Source: Brevundimonas sp. NIBR11 (lineage in GTDB: Bacteria; Pseudomonadota; Alphaproteobacteria; Caulobacterales; Caulobacteraceae). Taken from it: DNA of 64,000 bases. Where the stretch lies: NCBI RefSeq assembly GCF_027912535.1, contig NZ_CP115465.1:1034001-1098000 (forward strand), in the 5' to 3' direction. Made by a program: the position numbers and the translations under genes. Below, one piece after another: positions 46,176 to 55,421 of the stretch; position 1 is the first letter of the stretch; the number at the start of each line of letters is the position of its first letter. Under the pieces are notes generated by a model. That model did not search any database and was not told the DNA's origin. It was given only the letters and a program-made list of their open reading frames with translations.

Positions 46176-47546
46176 ATGACCAAGCGCTGGACCCCTGAAT
46201 CCTGGAGAGAAAAGCCCGTCGTGCACATGCCGACGGACTATCCGGACCCGCGCGCTTTGGCCGCCGTCGAAGACGAACTGCGCGCCCTGCCGCCGCTGGT
46301 CTTCGCGGGCGAGGCCCGCAGCCTGACCGCCAAACTGGCGCGGGTCGAGGCCGGCGACGCCTTTCTGCTTCAGGGCGGGGATTGCGCCGAGAGCTTCAAG
46401 GAGTTCTCGACCGACAACATCCGCGACACCTTCCGCCTGATCCTGCAGATGGCGGTGGTCCTGACCTTCGCGGGCAGGAAACCCGTGGTGAAGGTCGGTC
46501 GCATCGCCGGCCAGTTCGCCAAGCCGCGGTCGTCTCCGGTCGAGAAGATCGACGGCGTCGAGCTGCCCTCCTACCGCGGCGACAACATCAACGGCTCGGC
46601 CTTCACGCCCGAAGAGCGGGTGCCCGATCCCCAGCGTCTCTTGAAGGCCTATAACCAGTCGGCCTCCACCCTCAACCTGCTGCGCGCCTTCGCCGGCGGC
46701 GGCTATGCCGACCTCTACAATATTCACCGCTGGACCCAGGGCTTCGCCGAAGGCGGCGTGGGCGCCCAGTACCGTGAACTCGCCGAAAAGATCGCCGAGG
46801 CCCTGGCCTTCATGGAGGCCGTCGGCGTCACGCCCGAGACCCATCCGGACCTCAGCCGCGTCGAGGTCTTCACCTCGCATGAAGCCCTGCTGCTGAACGT
46901 GGAGAGCGCCCTGACGCGGCTGGACGGCGGGTCTGGCGACTGGTTCGACACCTCGGCCCATATGCTGTGGATCGGCGAGCGCACGCGCCAGCTGGACGGC
47001 GCCCATGTCGAGTTCATGCGCGGGATCAAGAACCCCATCGGCGTGAAGTGCGGCCCGACGATGGAGCCGGACGACCTGCTGCCCCTGATCGACGCCCTGA
47101 ATCCGGACAACGTCCCCGGCCGTCTGACCCTGATCGGCCGTTTCGGCCATGACAAGGTGCACAAGCGTCTGCCGCAACTGATGTCGGCGGTGAAGGCTCA
47201 CGGCAAGCGCGTCATCTGGTCGATCGACCCGATGCACGGCAACACCCTGATGGCGGCCAGCGGCTACAAGACGCGTCCGTTCGACCGCATCCTGGGCGAG
47301 GTGAAGGGCTTCATCGAGGTGGCCGAGCACGAGGGCGTCCACCCCGGCGGCGTCCATCTGGAGATGACGGGCCAGAACGTCACCGAATGCATCGGCGGCG
47401 CGCAAGCCGTGTCCGAGGACGACCTGTCCAGCCGCTACCACACCCACTGCGACCCGCGCCTCAACGCCGATCAGGCGCTGGAGCTGGCCTTCCTGGTGGC
47501 CGAGCGTCTGAAGTCCGGCCGTCTGAACACGTCGCGGGCCGCGTGA
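46176..47546 (+). CDS. class II 3-deoxy-7-phosphoheptulonate (DAHP) synthase
   Basis: The first enzyme of the shikimate pathway, joining PEP and erythrose 4-phosphate; 456 residues, plant/Mycobacterium-type (class II). Diagnostic segments are [56 protein letters not shown] (start given only), and near the end [16 protein letters not shown]. The E4P comes from the pentose phosphate pathway served by the upstream rpiA. Its TGA overlaps the GTG of the prephenate dehydratase gene. Confidence 0.95.
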   Translation: MTKRWTPESWREKPVVHMPTDYPDPRALAAVEDELRALPPLVFAGEARSLTAKLARVEAGDAFLLQGGDCAESFKEFSTDNIRDTFRLILQMAVVLTFAGRKPVVKVGRIAGQFAKPRSSPVEKIDGVELPSYRGDNINGSAFTPEERVPDPQRLLKAYNQSASTLNLLRAFAGGGYADLYNIHRWTQGFAEGGVGAQYRELAEKIAEALAFMEAVGVTPETHPDLSRVEVFTSHEALLLNVESALTRLDGGSGDWFDTSAHMLWIGERTRQLDGAHVEFMRGIKNPIGVKCGPTMEPDDLLPLIDALNPDNVPGRLTLIGRFGHDKVHKRLPQLMSAVKAHGKRVIWSIDPMHGNTLMAASGYKTRPFDRILGEVKGFIEVAEHEGVHPGGVHLEMTGQNVTECIGGAQAVSEDDLSSRYHTHCDPRLNADQALELAFLVAERLKSGRLNTSRAA

Positions 47547-48109
47547 CCGATACGGACGACAGGGGAGGGCGCACCGCCTACCAGGGCGCGCCAGGCGCCT
47601 TCAGCCACGAGGCCTGCCTGGAGCTGCGTCCGTGGGACGAACACGTCGGTTACGACACCTTCGACGAGGCCATTTCCGCCGTGAAATCCGGCGCGTGCGA
47701 CTGCGCCCTTATCCCGGTCGAGAACTCGACCATCGGCGTGGTCGAGCCGGCCGCGACCTTTGTCGCTCAGTCCGGCCTGCTGGTTCTCGGCGACGCTTGG
47801 CGTCCGATCCGCATGGCGCTGCTGGCCATCGACGGCGTGGAGTTGGACAAGCTGAAATCGGTCGCCAGCCACCCGGTCGCGCTGCGCCAGTGCGCCCGGA
47901 CGCTCGAACACCTGGGGTTGGAGATCGTCGAGGCCTTCGACACCGCCGGCGCGGCTCGCGATCTGGCCGAAAGCGGCGACCGCACCCGCGCGGCGATCGC
48001 GCCGGTCGCCGCCGCCGAGGTCTATGGTCTGGTGATCCTGCGCAACGACCTTCAGGATTCCGACGACAACCGCACGCGATTTGTTCTTCTGGCCCGCGAA
48101 CCGGCTTGA
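47543..48109 (+). CDS. pheA: prephenate dehydratase, catalytic domain only
   Basis: Converts prephenate to phenylpyruvate for phenylalanine synthesis. 188 residues cover the catalytic domain: [18 protein letters not shown] (about 10-27), [44 protein letters not shown], and the TRF active-site motif in [11 protein letters not shown]. The usual C-terminal ACT domain that senses phenylalanine is missing; the protein stops eight residues after TRF, and I see no ACT-like sequence in the next 280 bases. Start is GTG 47543, within the DAHP synthase stop. Confidence 0.88.
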   Translation: MTDTDDRGGRTAYQGAPGAFSHEACLELRPWDEHVGYDTFDEAISAVKSGACDCALIPVENSTIGVVEPAATFVAQSGLLVLGDAWRPIRMALLAIDGVELDKLKSVASHPVALRQCARTLEHLGLEIVEAFDTAGAARDLAESGDRTRAAIAPVAAAEVYGLVILRNDLQDSDDNRTRFVLLAREPA

Positions 48110-48391
48110 CGCCGCACGATCGTTGCGTGTCTTAAGGCTGGACGGATCGCTGACGATCCGAACAACTGGTTCGACCCATGTCCCCGCTGCGCGCTTCGCT
48201 TTCGACCCCTTCGCTCCGTTCGCGCGCGGCTGCCTCCTATTTTGGCGGTTCTTTCTACGGCTTTCGATACGCCGGCTGAGGCCTCGAGCGACCCCCGCTC
48301 CTGACAGCCTCGCCGGCGACCGCCCTTAACCAGGGCGGCGGCGCACCCATTCGCCCTTCGTCGAAATGCATCCCCTGAAAGCCCAAAATCC
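48110..48391. other. 282-base intergenic region before the chorismate mutase gene
   Basis: No convincing gene. A small hairpin (CGGATCG at 48143-48149 with CGATCCG at 48154-48160) is visible, but it has no T-run. The region probably carries the promoter and leader of the chorismate mutase gene. I looked for a short Phe/Tyr/Trp-rich attenuator peptide and for ACT-domain remnants and saw none. Confidence 0.5.
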
Positions 48392-49162
48392 ATGTCCGCT
48401 TCGAACCTCCAGCAAGTCTGGCCCGCCATGACCCCCGAAGAGATGTCGCCCGAGCAGATGGCGCTGGCCGCCCTGCGCCACGAGATCGACCTCGTCGACG
48501 ACGAACTTCTGTCCCTGTTCCAGCGTCGTCTCGCCATCGCCGCGAAGGTCGGTCAGGCCAAGGACGCGCCCCACGGACCCCACACCAAGCTGCGCCCCGA
48601 CCGCGAACAGACCGTCCTCAGCCGCGTCATGGCCAAGGCCGATCCCGAGAACCTCCAGGCTGTCGAAGGCCTGTGGCGCGAGATCGTCGGCTGGGGTCTG
48701 GCGCGCCAGGGCCAGCTGCAGGTCCAGGTCTGGGCCCCGACCGATCCGACCCGCGCCTTCGACGGCGCTCGACACCGGTTCGGCGCGGCCGCCTCGATCC
48801 GCATGGTCCGCGATCCACAGGGCGCCCTGGCTTTCGCCGCCGAGGGCAAGGGCGTGGCCGTGCTGGCCGTCAACACCGACGATCCCTGGTGGCTGGGTCT
48901 GCGCCGCGACTGGTCCAGCTTGAGCGTGTTCGACGGCTTCGGCGCCGCGGGCGGGCAGCCGACCTCCCTGGCCGTGGGCAAGATCGATCCGTCGGCGCTG
49001 CCCACGGGCCGCCGGGTCGTGGTCAGCGCAGGCGGCGACGCCGGCGACGGCGGCGGCGCGCGTCGCTGGGGCCTCAATACCCACCACGGCTGGACCCTGG
49101 CCCTGACCGATGCGGACCTGACCCCCGGCGACGCCGAGGGCTGCGTCGGTGCGATCGGCTAG
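48392..49162 (+). CDS. chorismate mutase (AroQ type) with extra C-terminal domain
   Basis: A 256-residue protein. The N-terminal AroQ-type helical domain (about 20-105) shows MALAALRHEIDLVDDELLSLFQRRLAIAAKVGQAK, given here as MALAALRHEIDLVDDELLSL and following, with the catalytic Arg and Lys pattern, and REQTVLSRVM. The C-terminal 145 residues (from about 112: RFGAAASIRMVRDPQGALAF, VAVLAVNTDDPWWLGL) look vaguely like a worn prephenate-dehydratase lobe without its TRF motif. It completes the phenylalanine/tyrosine steps with the upstream genes. Its stop shares CTAG (49159-49162) with the convergent cytochrome gene. Confidence 0.82.
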   Translation: MSASNLQQVWPAMTPEEMSPEQMALAALRHEIDLVDDELLSLFQRRLAIAAKVGQAKDAPHGPHTKLRPDREQTVLSRVMAKADPENLQAVEGLWREIVGWGLARQGQLQVQVWAPTDPTRAFDGARHRFGAAASIRMVRDPQGALAFAAEGKGVAVLAVNTDDPWWLGLRRDWSSLSVFDGFGAAGGQPTSLAVGKIDPSALPTGRRVVVSAGGDAGDGGGARRWGLNTHHGWTLALTDADLTPGDAEGCVGAIG

Positions 49163-49674
49163 GTCGCCGGAGCGGCCGCCGGTCTTGCGGCGGCCGAGGG
49201 CGGCAGCGGGGCCGGCGCCGGCTGGCCCGGATCGCCGGGCAAGGACTTGATGTAGCGATAGACGTTGCGCTTGTCGGCCTCCGACATGGCGCGGACGCTC
49301 GGCCAAGGCATGGGCGGCAGGCTGTCGCCCGTCTCCAGCAGATGGACCCACTCGTCCTCGGAATGGCCGGCGGCGGTCAGGCGCAGGTTCTTGCCGTAGC
49401 TTGTGCCCCACGGCCCCGTATGACCCTCGGTGGAGCCCTTCAGCCACTCGCTCTCGGGCGGTTGGGCCCCGCCGGTCATGGCATATTGCGGCGTGTGACA
49501 GTCGTTGCAGCCGCCGATCCGCACCAGATACCGACCGGCGTCGATGTCGGTCGCGGCCGCCACGGTCGGACCGTTCGAAACATCGGCCTCCGCGGTTGTC
49601 TTCGTCGAGACCTGCCCACAGCCGGACAGCAGCACACCGGCGAGGCCGGCGACGAGAATGGCCGTTCTGTGCAT
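49159..49674 (-). CDS. c-type cytochrome lipoprotein
   Basis: A 171-residue periplasmic electron carrier. Lipoprotein signal with lipobox LLSGC (Cys19). A single heme site C56-x-x-C59-H60 (GGCNDCHTP) and the likely axial Met M122 in LPPMPWPS give one heme. The tail is Pro/Ala-rich (about 150-171). I start it at ATG 49674, where the signal begins; the longer frame adds residues before the signal. Partner unknown; such cytochromes often accept electrons from dehydrogenases. Confidence 0.85.
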   Translation of the reverse strand: MHRTAILVAGLAGVLLSGCGQVSTKTTAEADVSNGPTVAAATDIDAGRYLVRIGGCNDCHTPQYAMTGGAQPPESEWLKGSTEGHTGPWGTSYGKNLRLTAAGHSEDEWVHLLETGDSLPPMPWPSVRAMSEADKRNVYRYIKSLPGDPGQPAPAPLPPSAAARPAAAPAT

Positions 49675-49739
49675 CTGAGATTCCCCCGTTCTCGGAGGAG
49701 GGAGCGCCATGGCGACGCTTGCGTCAACCCACGACGGCG

Positions 49740-50603
49740 TCAGACCGCCATATTGTCGATCAGCCGCGTCTTGCCGAGCCAGGCCGCGACCAGAACCCTT
49801 CCCGGACCGTCAACCACGCCGCTGGAGAAGGCCGCCAGATCGTCCGCACGACGCACGGCGACATAGTCCACGCGCTCGAACCCGGCCTTCAGGATCTCGG
49901 CGTAGGCGTCGCGCTCGACCGCAGCCAAGGGTCGCTTGTCCGCCGCCTTGATCGCCGCCTCGGCGATGATGCCGTTGAGCCGCCGCGCGACCTCCAGTTC
50001 GGTCTCGGACAAGTAGGCGTTCCGCGACGACAGGGCCAGACCGTAGCCGTCCCGCTCGGTCGGCGATCCGACGATCTGGGTCGGGATATCGAGGTCCCGC
50101 GCCATCCGCGTGACGACCATCAGTTGCTGATAGTCCTTCTCTCCGAACACGGCGACGTCGGCCTGGACCTGGTTCAGCAGCTTGGCCACCACCACCGCCA
50201 CCCCGCCGAAGAAGTGCGGGCGGAAATCCGTCTCCAGCCCCTGCGACGGCCCGCCGACGCTGACGCCGGTGACGAAGCCCTCGGGATACATCTGGTCCAC
50301 CGTGGGGGCGAACAGCAGATCGCATGCCGCGCCGGCCAGCAGTTCAGCGTCCCGCGCCTCCTGCCGGGGATAGGTCCCCAGGTCCTCGTGCGCCGCGAAC
50401 TGGGTCGGGTTGACGAAGACGCTGGCGACGACCTTGTCCGCCCGCCGCCCGGCCTCTCGCACCAGGGTCAGATGGCCCTCGTGCAAGGCGCCCATCGTCG
50501 GCACGAATCCCACGGTGAAGCCCTGGCGTTTCCAGTCGCGCACGATCGCACGCAACGCTTCGACCGTTCGCGCGATAGGCAGGGGAGGAGGGTTGTCGCT
50601 CAT
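49740..50603 (-). CDS. panC: pantothenate synthetase
   Basis: Joins pantoate and beta-alanine with ATP to make vitamin B5; 287 residues. Motifs are VGFVPTMGALHEGHLTLV (about 31-48, HxGH), SVFVNPTQF, FGEKDYQQLMVV (KMSKS-like region preceding) and LALSSRNAYLS. Start is ATG 50603, where the family begins. It is divergent from the SPOR lipoprotein gene. Confidence 0.95.
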   Translation of the reverse strand: MSDNPPPLPIARTVEALRAIVRDWKRQGFTVGFVPTMGALHEGHLTLVREAGRRADKVVASVFVNPTQFAAHEDLGTYPRQEARDAELLAGAACDLLFAPTVDQMYPEGFVTGVSVGGPSQGLETDFRPHFFGGVAVVVAKLLNQVQADVAVFGEKDYQQLMVVTRMARDLDIPTQIVGSPTERDGYGLALSSRNAYLSETELEVARRLNGIIAEAAIKAADKRPLAAVERDAYAEILKAGFERVDYVAVRRADDLAAFSSGVVDGPGRVLVAAWLGKTRLIDNMAV

Positions 50604-50678
50604 GCTTACCGGATTAACCCTTCGACTTAAGCCTGTTCGTGCACGGGGCGGAAAAACCTGCCGGGCTAAGAGGGGCTT

Positions 50679-51326
50679 ATGACGCCCAGCAGAATGCTTC
50701 GTCCAGTGCTCCTCGGTCTCGCCGGCCTCGCGACCTCGTCGTGCAGTGCGGTCGAGGGCGACCCGCACCGGTTTGAACAGATGGCGCAGTATGTCGCCGA
50801 CATCCCGCTCGACGGCGGCGCCGCCGGTCCGGCCCGCGCGGCCGCCAACAGCGGTCTTCGTCCGGCGCTGGCCACGACCGAAGCCGTCGTGAACCCCGGC
50901 GCCCTGCGTGTCGAGGTTCTGGATCCGCACGATCTCTGGGACGCCCGCGACGCCGGCCTGCGTGGCGCGGTCGAAGCTGCGGCTCCAGCCCTTATCGAGG
51001 CCGCCGCTCCCGTGGTGACCGAGGCCGTGGTCCAGCGCGTCTCCGCCGAAATGCCCGCCCGCCGCATCGCTCCGCCGACGCCGCGTCAGGTCGCCCGCAC
51101 GACTCTTCAGCTCGGGGCCTTCGCCAGCCCGGCCGCCGCCCAGCGCGCTTGGGGCCGGATCGCCGACGCCGGTCACGGGGTGGCCGAACTGACCCCGGTC
51201 TTCGAGGCGGTCGAGGTGGACGGGCGCAGCCTGACCCGGCTCAAGGTATCGGCTCCGGTCGACGACGCCCGCGCCGTCTGCCGGGCCGCGGATGCTGCCA
51301 AGCTGGGCTGCTTGCGGCGAGGCTAG
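50679..51326 (+). CDS. SPOR-domain lipoprotein
   Basis: A 215-residue envelope protein. Lipobox ATSSC (Cys22 if it starts at 50679; an ATG at 50694 is possible). An Ala-rich middle region (about 60-135) leads to a C-terminal SPOR-like domain (about 140-213) beginning TTLQLGAFASPAAAQRAWGRI. SPOR domains bind denuded septal peptidoglycan, so a division or cell-wall role is plausible, which fits its position just upstream of mipZ. Confidence 0.8.
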   Translation: MTPSRMLRPVLLGLAGLATSSCSAVEGDPHRFEQMAQYVADIPLDGGAAGPARAAANSGLRPALATTEAVVNPGALRVEVLDPHDLWDARDAGLRGAVEAAAPALIEAAAPVVTEAVVQRVSAEMPARRIAPPTPRQVARTTLQLGAFASPAAAQRAWGRIADAGHGVAELTPVFEAVEVDGRSLTRLKVSAPVDDARAVCRAADAAKLGCLRRG

Positions 51327-51346
51327 GTCTCATCCACAGCCGTCTT

Positions 51347-51361
51347 TTAACCTTTCGTTGA
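51347..51361 (+). promoter_or_regulatory. CtrA-box-like site upstream of mipZ
   Basis: TTAACCTTTCGTTGA fits the Caulobacter CtrA consensus TTAA-N7-TTAA in 7 of 8 fixed bases (TTGA in place of the second half). It lies 82-96 bases upstream of the mipZ start. CtrA controls many cell-cycle genes in this order, so control of mipZ is plausible but unproven. Confidence 0.45.
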
Positions 51362-51442
51362 CGGAAGGCGCGGCGCCCCCGATTCTGGCGAACCATGAGG
51401 ACCGGCAAGTGAGTCGGTCGTCGCCAGCATTCGGAACTCTCC

Positions 51443-52276
51443 ATGACGCAGCCTCAGGTCATCGTCGTCGGCAATGAAAAGGGCGGGGCCGGCAAGTCCA
51501 CCCTGGCGATCCACATCGTCGCGGGCCTGCTGCACGCAGGCCGGCGCGTCGCCATTCTGGATCTCGATCTGCGCCAGCGGTCGATGAGCCACTTCTTCGC
51601 TCACCGCGCCGCTTGGACCGCCGCCAACGGCGTCGTCCTGCCCATGCCGTCCGAGCCGGATCTGGGCGACGGCAAGGTCCTGGCCCGCGCCGACGAGGCC
51701 GAGCAGATCGCGACCTTCGAGCGCGCCTTCGCCGAAGCCCAAGGCGCCGACGTCATCCTGATCGACACCCCCGGCGGCGACACGCCCCTGTCGCGGGCGG
51801 CCCACGCCAAGGCCGACCAGATCGTCACCCCGATGAACGACAGCTTCGTCGACTTCGACATGCTGGGTTCGGTCGATCCCGTGACGCTGGAGCTGCTCAA
51901 GCCTTCGACCTATTCCGAGAGCGTCTGGGAGGCCCGCAAGCACCGCGCCATCAAGGAAGGCCGCCACGCCGCCATCGACTGGGTCGTCATCACCAACCGC
52001 CTCGCCGTCGCCGAGGCCCGCAACCGCAAACGCCTCGAAGAGCGGATGCTGAAACTGGCCAAGCGGGTCGGCTTCCGCGTCGGCCCGGGCCTGCGCGACC
52101 GGGTCATCTACCGCGAGCTCTTCCCCTTCGGCCTGACCGTCGCCGACCTGTCCAGCGAGGTGCGCCCCGTCGCCGTCTCGCTCGCCCACGTCGCCGCGCG
52201 TCAGGAGATGCGCAACCTGATGCAGTCGTTGGGCCTCGACGCCGCCAGCCTGCCGGCGCTCGACGCAGCGGCCTGA
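51443..52276 (+). CDS. mipZ: MipZ division-site positioning ATPase
   Basis: A ParA-like ATPase that binds ParB at the poles and forms a gradient blocking FtsZ assembly away from midcell; 277 residues. P-loop VVGNEKGGAGKST (about 8-20), ILDLDLRQRSMSHFF, IDTPGGDTPLSRAAH, and the MipZ-specific TPMNDSFVDFDMLGSVDPVTLE, EARNRKRLEERM and GFRVGPGLRDRVIYRELFPFGLT (first part given). These closely match Caulobacter MipZ. It lies near panC and is followed by a DnaJ-domain gene 13 bases on. Confidence 0.95.
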   Translation: MTQPQVIVVGNEKGGAGKSTLAIHIVAGLLHAGRRVAILDLDLRQRSMSHFFAHRAAWTAANGVVLPMPSEPDLGDGKVLARADEAEQIATFERAFAEAQGADVILIDTPGGDTPLSRAAHAKADQIVTPMNDSFVDFDMLGSVDPVTLELLKPSTYSESVWEARKHRAIKEGRHAAIDWVVITNRLAVAEARNRKRLEERMLKLAKRVGFRVGPGLRDRVIYRELFPFGLTVADLSSEVRPVAVSLAHVAARQEMRNLMQSLGLDAASLPALDAAA

Positions 52277-52289
52277 CTCGAGCTCACCG

Positions 52290-52709
52290 ATGGGCCTGAT
52301 CTGGCTGGTGCTCGTCGCCATCGGCGTCTGGGCGCTGGTCCGGCTGGGTCGACAGACCGAGGGGCCCCGACGTGGGCAATGGCGGGTCGCGGCGACGCTG
52401 ATCTCGGCCGTGCTGCTCGCGGGTGGGGCGCTGGTCCTGTCGAAGGGCGGATGGATCAGCGGGGCGGCGCTTGTCGGGGCGGGGCTGTGGCTGACGGTGT
52501 CTTCGCGGATGCGGACCGTGCCCCGCACGGCGGAGGGGCTCAGCGCCTCGGACGCTGCCTCCACTCTCGGCGTGTCGGTCGATGCCACTCCTGAAGCCGT
52601 CAATGCCGCCTGGCGCAGGCTGATGGCGCGGGCGCACCCGGATCAGGGCGGCACCGAAGGGCTGGCGGCGCGGCTGAACGCGGCCAAGGATCGGCTGCTC
52701 AAAAAGTAA
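52290..52709 (+). CDS. membrane-anchored DnaJ-domain protein
   Basis: A 139-residue protein. One or two hydrophobic segments (about 2-18 and 33-70) precede a C-terminal J domain (about 86-139) with ASTLGVSVDATPEAVNAAWRRLMARAHPDQGGTEG, cited here as its HPD (AHPDQGG) and RLNAAKDRLLKK end. It resembles Tim14/DjlC-type J proteins that recruit DnaK to the membrane. It is probably co-transcribed with mipZ. Confidence 0.85.
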   Translation: MGLIWLVLVAIGVWALVRLGRQTEGPRRGQWRVAATLISAVLLAGGALVLSKGGWISGAALVGAGLWLTVSSRMRTVPRTAEGLSASDAASTLGVSVDATPEAVNAAWRRLMARAHPDQGGTEGLAARLNAAKDRLLKK

Positions 52710-52871
52710 CCCTCCCCTGGTGGGAGAGGGCTTGAGGCCCGCAGAGCGATAGCTATGCGTCGGGGCCGAAAGGGTGAGGGTCGAAGCTCACCGGCACGCA
52801 CGACCCTCACCCTTTCGCGTTTCCAATCGCTGCGCTCGTGGACGCTCAAGCCCTCTCCCATTGGGAGAGGG
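52710..52871. repeat. large nested inverted repeat (REP-like element)
   Basis: The outer arms are GGGAGAGGGCTTGAG (52722-52735 region) and CTCAAGCCCTCTCCC (52845-52859), each extended by its own small CTCCC/GGGAG palindrome. The inner arms are CCGAAAGGGTGAGGGTCG (52766-52783) and CGACCCTCACCCTTTCG (52801-52817). Together they fold into a cruciform of about 160 bases filling the gap between the DnaJ-like gene and the carboxylase gene. The element shares its core with the palindrome at 1006-1030. Confidence 0.8.
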
Positions 52872-52906
52872 TGACGGTTGGATCAAACCCCCCTAAACCT
52901 CGCCCC

Positions 52907-54499
52907 ATGCCGAAGCTGACCAGTTCCATCGATCCGCAGTCGCCGAGCTTCAAGGCGCTGCACGCCCACAACACCGCCCTCAACGCCGAACTGCGCGAGC
53001 GGGTGGCGACGGCGGGCAGGGGCGGTTCCGACGCCAGCCGCGATCGCCATGTCTCGCGCGGCAAGCTTCTGCCCCGCGACCGCGTCGAACGCCTTCTGGA
53101 TCCCGGTTCGCCCTTCCTCGAGGTCGGCCAGCTCGCCGCCAACGGCATGTACGGCGACGAGGCCCCCGGCGCCGGAATGATCTGCGGCGTCGGGCGCGTC
53201 TCGGGCCGCGAGGTCATGATCGTCGCCAACGATCCGACGGTGAAGGGCGGCGCATACTTCCCGATGACGGTGAAGAAGCACCTGCGGGCCCAGGAGATCG
53301 CCGAGCAGAACAACCTGCCGTGCGTCTATCTGGTCGATTCCGGCGGGGCCAACCTGCCGCACCAGGCCGAAGTCTTCCCCGACCGCGACCATTTCGGCCG
53401 CATCTTCTTCAACCAGGCAAACATGTCGGCGAAGGGCATCCCCCAGATCGCCTGCGTCATGGGCTCCTGCACCGCCGGCGGGGCCTATGTGCCGGCCATG
53501 TCGGACGAGACGGTCATCGTCCGCAACCAGGGCACCATCTTCCTGGCCGGCCCGCCTTTGGTGAAGGCCGCCACCGGCGAGGTCATCTCCGCCGAGGAAC
53601 TGGGCGGGGCCGAAACGCACGGCCGCAAGTCCGGCGTCGTCGACTATGTCGCCGAGAACGACGAGCACGCCCTGGAAATCGTCCGCGACATCGTCGGCCA
53701 TCTGAACAGCGTCAAGCGCGTCGACATGGACATCCGCGAGCCCAAGGCGCCGGCGCTGGACCCGGCCGAGCTCTACGGCCTGATCCCCGACGACGTCCGC
53801 GCCCCCTATGACGTGCGCGAGGTCATCGCCCGCGTCGTCGACGGCTCGGAGTTCGAGGAGTTCAAGCCGCTTTATGGCACGACACTCGTCTGCGGCTTCG
53901 CCCGCATATGGGGCTATCCGGTCGCCATCCTGGCCAACAACGGCGTGCTGTTCTCCGAGAGCGCGCTGAAGGGCGCGCACTTCATCGAACTGGCCTGCAA
54001 GCGGAAGATCCCGCTGGTCTTCCTGCAGAACATCTCCGGCTTCATGGTCGGTGGAAAATACGAGGCCGGCGGCATCGCCAAGGACGGGGCCAAACTGGTC
54101 ACCGCCGTCGCCTCGGCGAGCGTGCCCAAGTTCACCATCCTGATCGGCGGCAGTTTCGGCGCCGGCAACTACGGCATGTGCGGCCGCGCCTATTCCCCGC
54201 GCTTCCTCTTCACCTGGCCGAACAGCCGGATCAGCGTCATGGGCGGCGAACAGGCGGCCTCCGTCCTCGCCACCGTCCACCGCGACGCCGACAGCTGGAC
54301 CCCCGAACAGGCCGAGGCCTTCAAGGCTCCGGTCCGCCAGAAGTACGAGGACGAGGGCAACCCCTACTACGCCACCGCCCGGCTGTGGGACGACGGCGTC
54401 ATCGACCCGACCCAGACAAGGGATGTGCTGGGGCTGGCGATCTCCGCCTCGCTGAACGCGCCGATACCCGACACGACGTTTGGCGTGTTCAGGATGTGA
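52907..54499 (+). CDS. mccB: methylcrotonyl-CoA carboxylase carboxyltransferase (beta) subunit
   Basis: The carboxyltransferase half of a biotin-dependent acyl-CoA carboxylase in leucine breakdown; 530 residues. Segments typical of MccB include [29 protein letters not shown] (first part), [70 protein letters not shown] and [15 protein letters not shown]. Start is ATG 52907, just after the inverted repeat. The partner alpha subunit is mccA two genes on. Propionyl-CoA or geranyl-CoA carboxylase are less likely from these motifs. Confidence 0.93.
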   Translation: MPKLTSSIDPQSPSFKALHAHNTALNAELRERVATAGRGGSDASRDRHVSRGKLLPRDRVERLLDPGSPFLEVGQLAANGMYGDEAPGAGMICGVGRVSGREVMIVANDPTVKGGAYFPMTVKKHLRAQEIAEQNNLPCVYLVDSGGANLPHQAEVFPDRDHFGRIFFNQANMSAKGIPQIACVMGSCTAGGAYVPAMSDETVIVRNQGTIFLAGPPLVKAATGEVISAEELGGAETHGRKSGVVDYVAENDEHALEIVRDIVGHLNSVKRVDMDIREPKAPALDPAELYGLIPDDVRAPYDVREVIARVVDGSEFEEFKPLYGTTLVCGFARIWGYPVAILANNGVLFSESALKGAHFIELACKRKIPLVFLQNISGFMVGGKYEAGGIAKDGAKLVTAVASASVPKFTILIGGSFGAGNYGMCGRAYSPRFLFTWPNSRISVMGGEQAASVLATVHRDADSWTPEQAEAFKAPVRQKYEDEGNPYYATARLWDDGVIDPTQTRDVLGLAISASLNAPIPDTTFGVFRM

Positions 54500-54513
54500 T
54501 TGAGGAGCTTTCC

Positions 54514-55413
54514 ATGACCGACCAACCCAACGAATCCGACCTGAACGCGCTCGATATCACCGACGCCGAGGCCGCCGAGATCAACGCGATCGCCCAGCCG
54601 CTGGTGCCCGGCGCCGCGCCCGACGCGAACGACGACCTGGTGCAGGTCGACGGCACGACCGACGGCGTGGTCTTCGTCACCATCAACCGTCCGCACAAGA
54701 AGAACGCCTTCGACGCCGCGACCATCGCGGCCCTGTTCGAGACTTTCGAGACCCTGCACGGCGCCGACAACGTCCGCGTCGTCTTCATCCGCGGCGCGGG
54801 CGGAACGTTCAGCGCGGGCGCCGACCTGTCGTGGATGCGTGACGCCATCGACTGGTCCGAGGGCGACAACCGCGACGACGCCATGGGCTTGGCGAAAATG
54901 CTGAAGGCCCTGCACGACATTCCGGCCCTGACGGTCGCCCTGGTCGAGGGTTCGGCCATGGGCGGCGGGGCCGGCATCGTCTGCGCCTGCGACATGGCCG
55001 TGGCGGTCGAGGGCGCGCGCTTCGCCTTCTCCGAGGTCAAGCTGGGCCTCATCCCCGCGACCATCGCCCCCTATGTCATCGAGGCCGTCGGGCCGCGCCG
55101 TGCGAAGCAGTTGTTCCTGACCGCCAACATCTTCGACGCCGACTACGCCGCCCATGCCGGCATCATCGACATGGTCCTGCCCGAGGGGTCGATCGACGAG
55201 TTCGTCTCCATGCTGACCGACAGCCTGACGCAGAACGCCCCCCAGGCCATGGGGGAGGCCAAGCGTCTGGTTCGCGATGTCGCCGGTCGCCACATCGACC
55301 ACGGCCTGATGGAAGAGACCGCCAAACGCATCGCCCGCGCCCGCGTCTCGCCCGAAGGCCAAGAAGGCGTCCGCGCCTTCCTCGACAAACGCCCGGCCCG
55401 CTGGGCGGAATAG
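54514..55413 (+). CDS. enoyl-CoA hydratase, probably methylglutaconyl-CoA hydratase
   Basis: A crotonase-fold enzyme, 299 residues, lying between the two carboxylase subunits. It probably hydrates 3-methylglutaconyl-CoA, the next step in leucine catabolism. Core motifs are VTINRPHKKNAFDAATI, GTFSAGADLSWMRDA (oxyanion and CoA site), EGSAMGGGAGIVCACDMA and FSEVKLGLIPATIAPYV with the catalytic Glu region. The first 45 residues form an acidic extension (MTDQPNESDLNALDITDAEA...) not usual for the family. Ribosome site GAGGAG precedes ATG 54514. Confidence 0.88.
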   Translation: MTDQPNESDLNALDITDAEAAEINAIAQPLVPGAAPDANDDLVQVDGTTDGVVFVTINRPHKKNAFDAATIAALFETFETLHGADNVRVVFIRGAGGTFSAGADLSWMRDAIDWSEGDNRDDAMGLAKMLKALHDIPALTVALVEGSAMGGGAGIVCACDMAVAVEGARFAFSEVKLGLIPATIAPYVIEAVGPRRAKQLFLTANIFDADYAAHAGIIDMVLPEGSIDEFVSMLTDSLTQNAPQAMGEAKRLVRDVAGRHIDHGLMEETAKRIARARVSPEGQEGVRAFLDKRPARWAE

Positions 55414-55421
55414 AGAGCCTC

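Noticed and set aside
44574..47447. 957-codon open frame antisense to rpiA, gor and DAHP synthase
   Set aside because: Three well-conserved genes on the other strand explain the region; the antisense frame has no recognisable domain.
48110..48391. frameshifted ACT domain or attenuator peptide after prephenate dehydratase
   Set aside because: No ACT-like sequence in any plus-strand frame and no run of Phe, Tyr or Trp codons.
50614..50630. CtrA box between panC and the SPOR gene
   Set aside because: Two TTAA half-sites are present but 9 bases apart, not the required 7.
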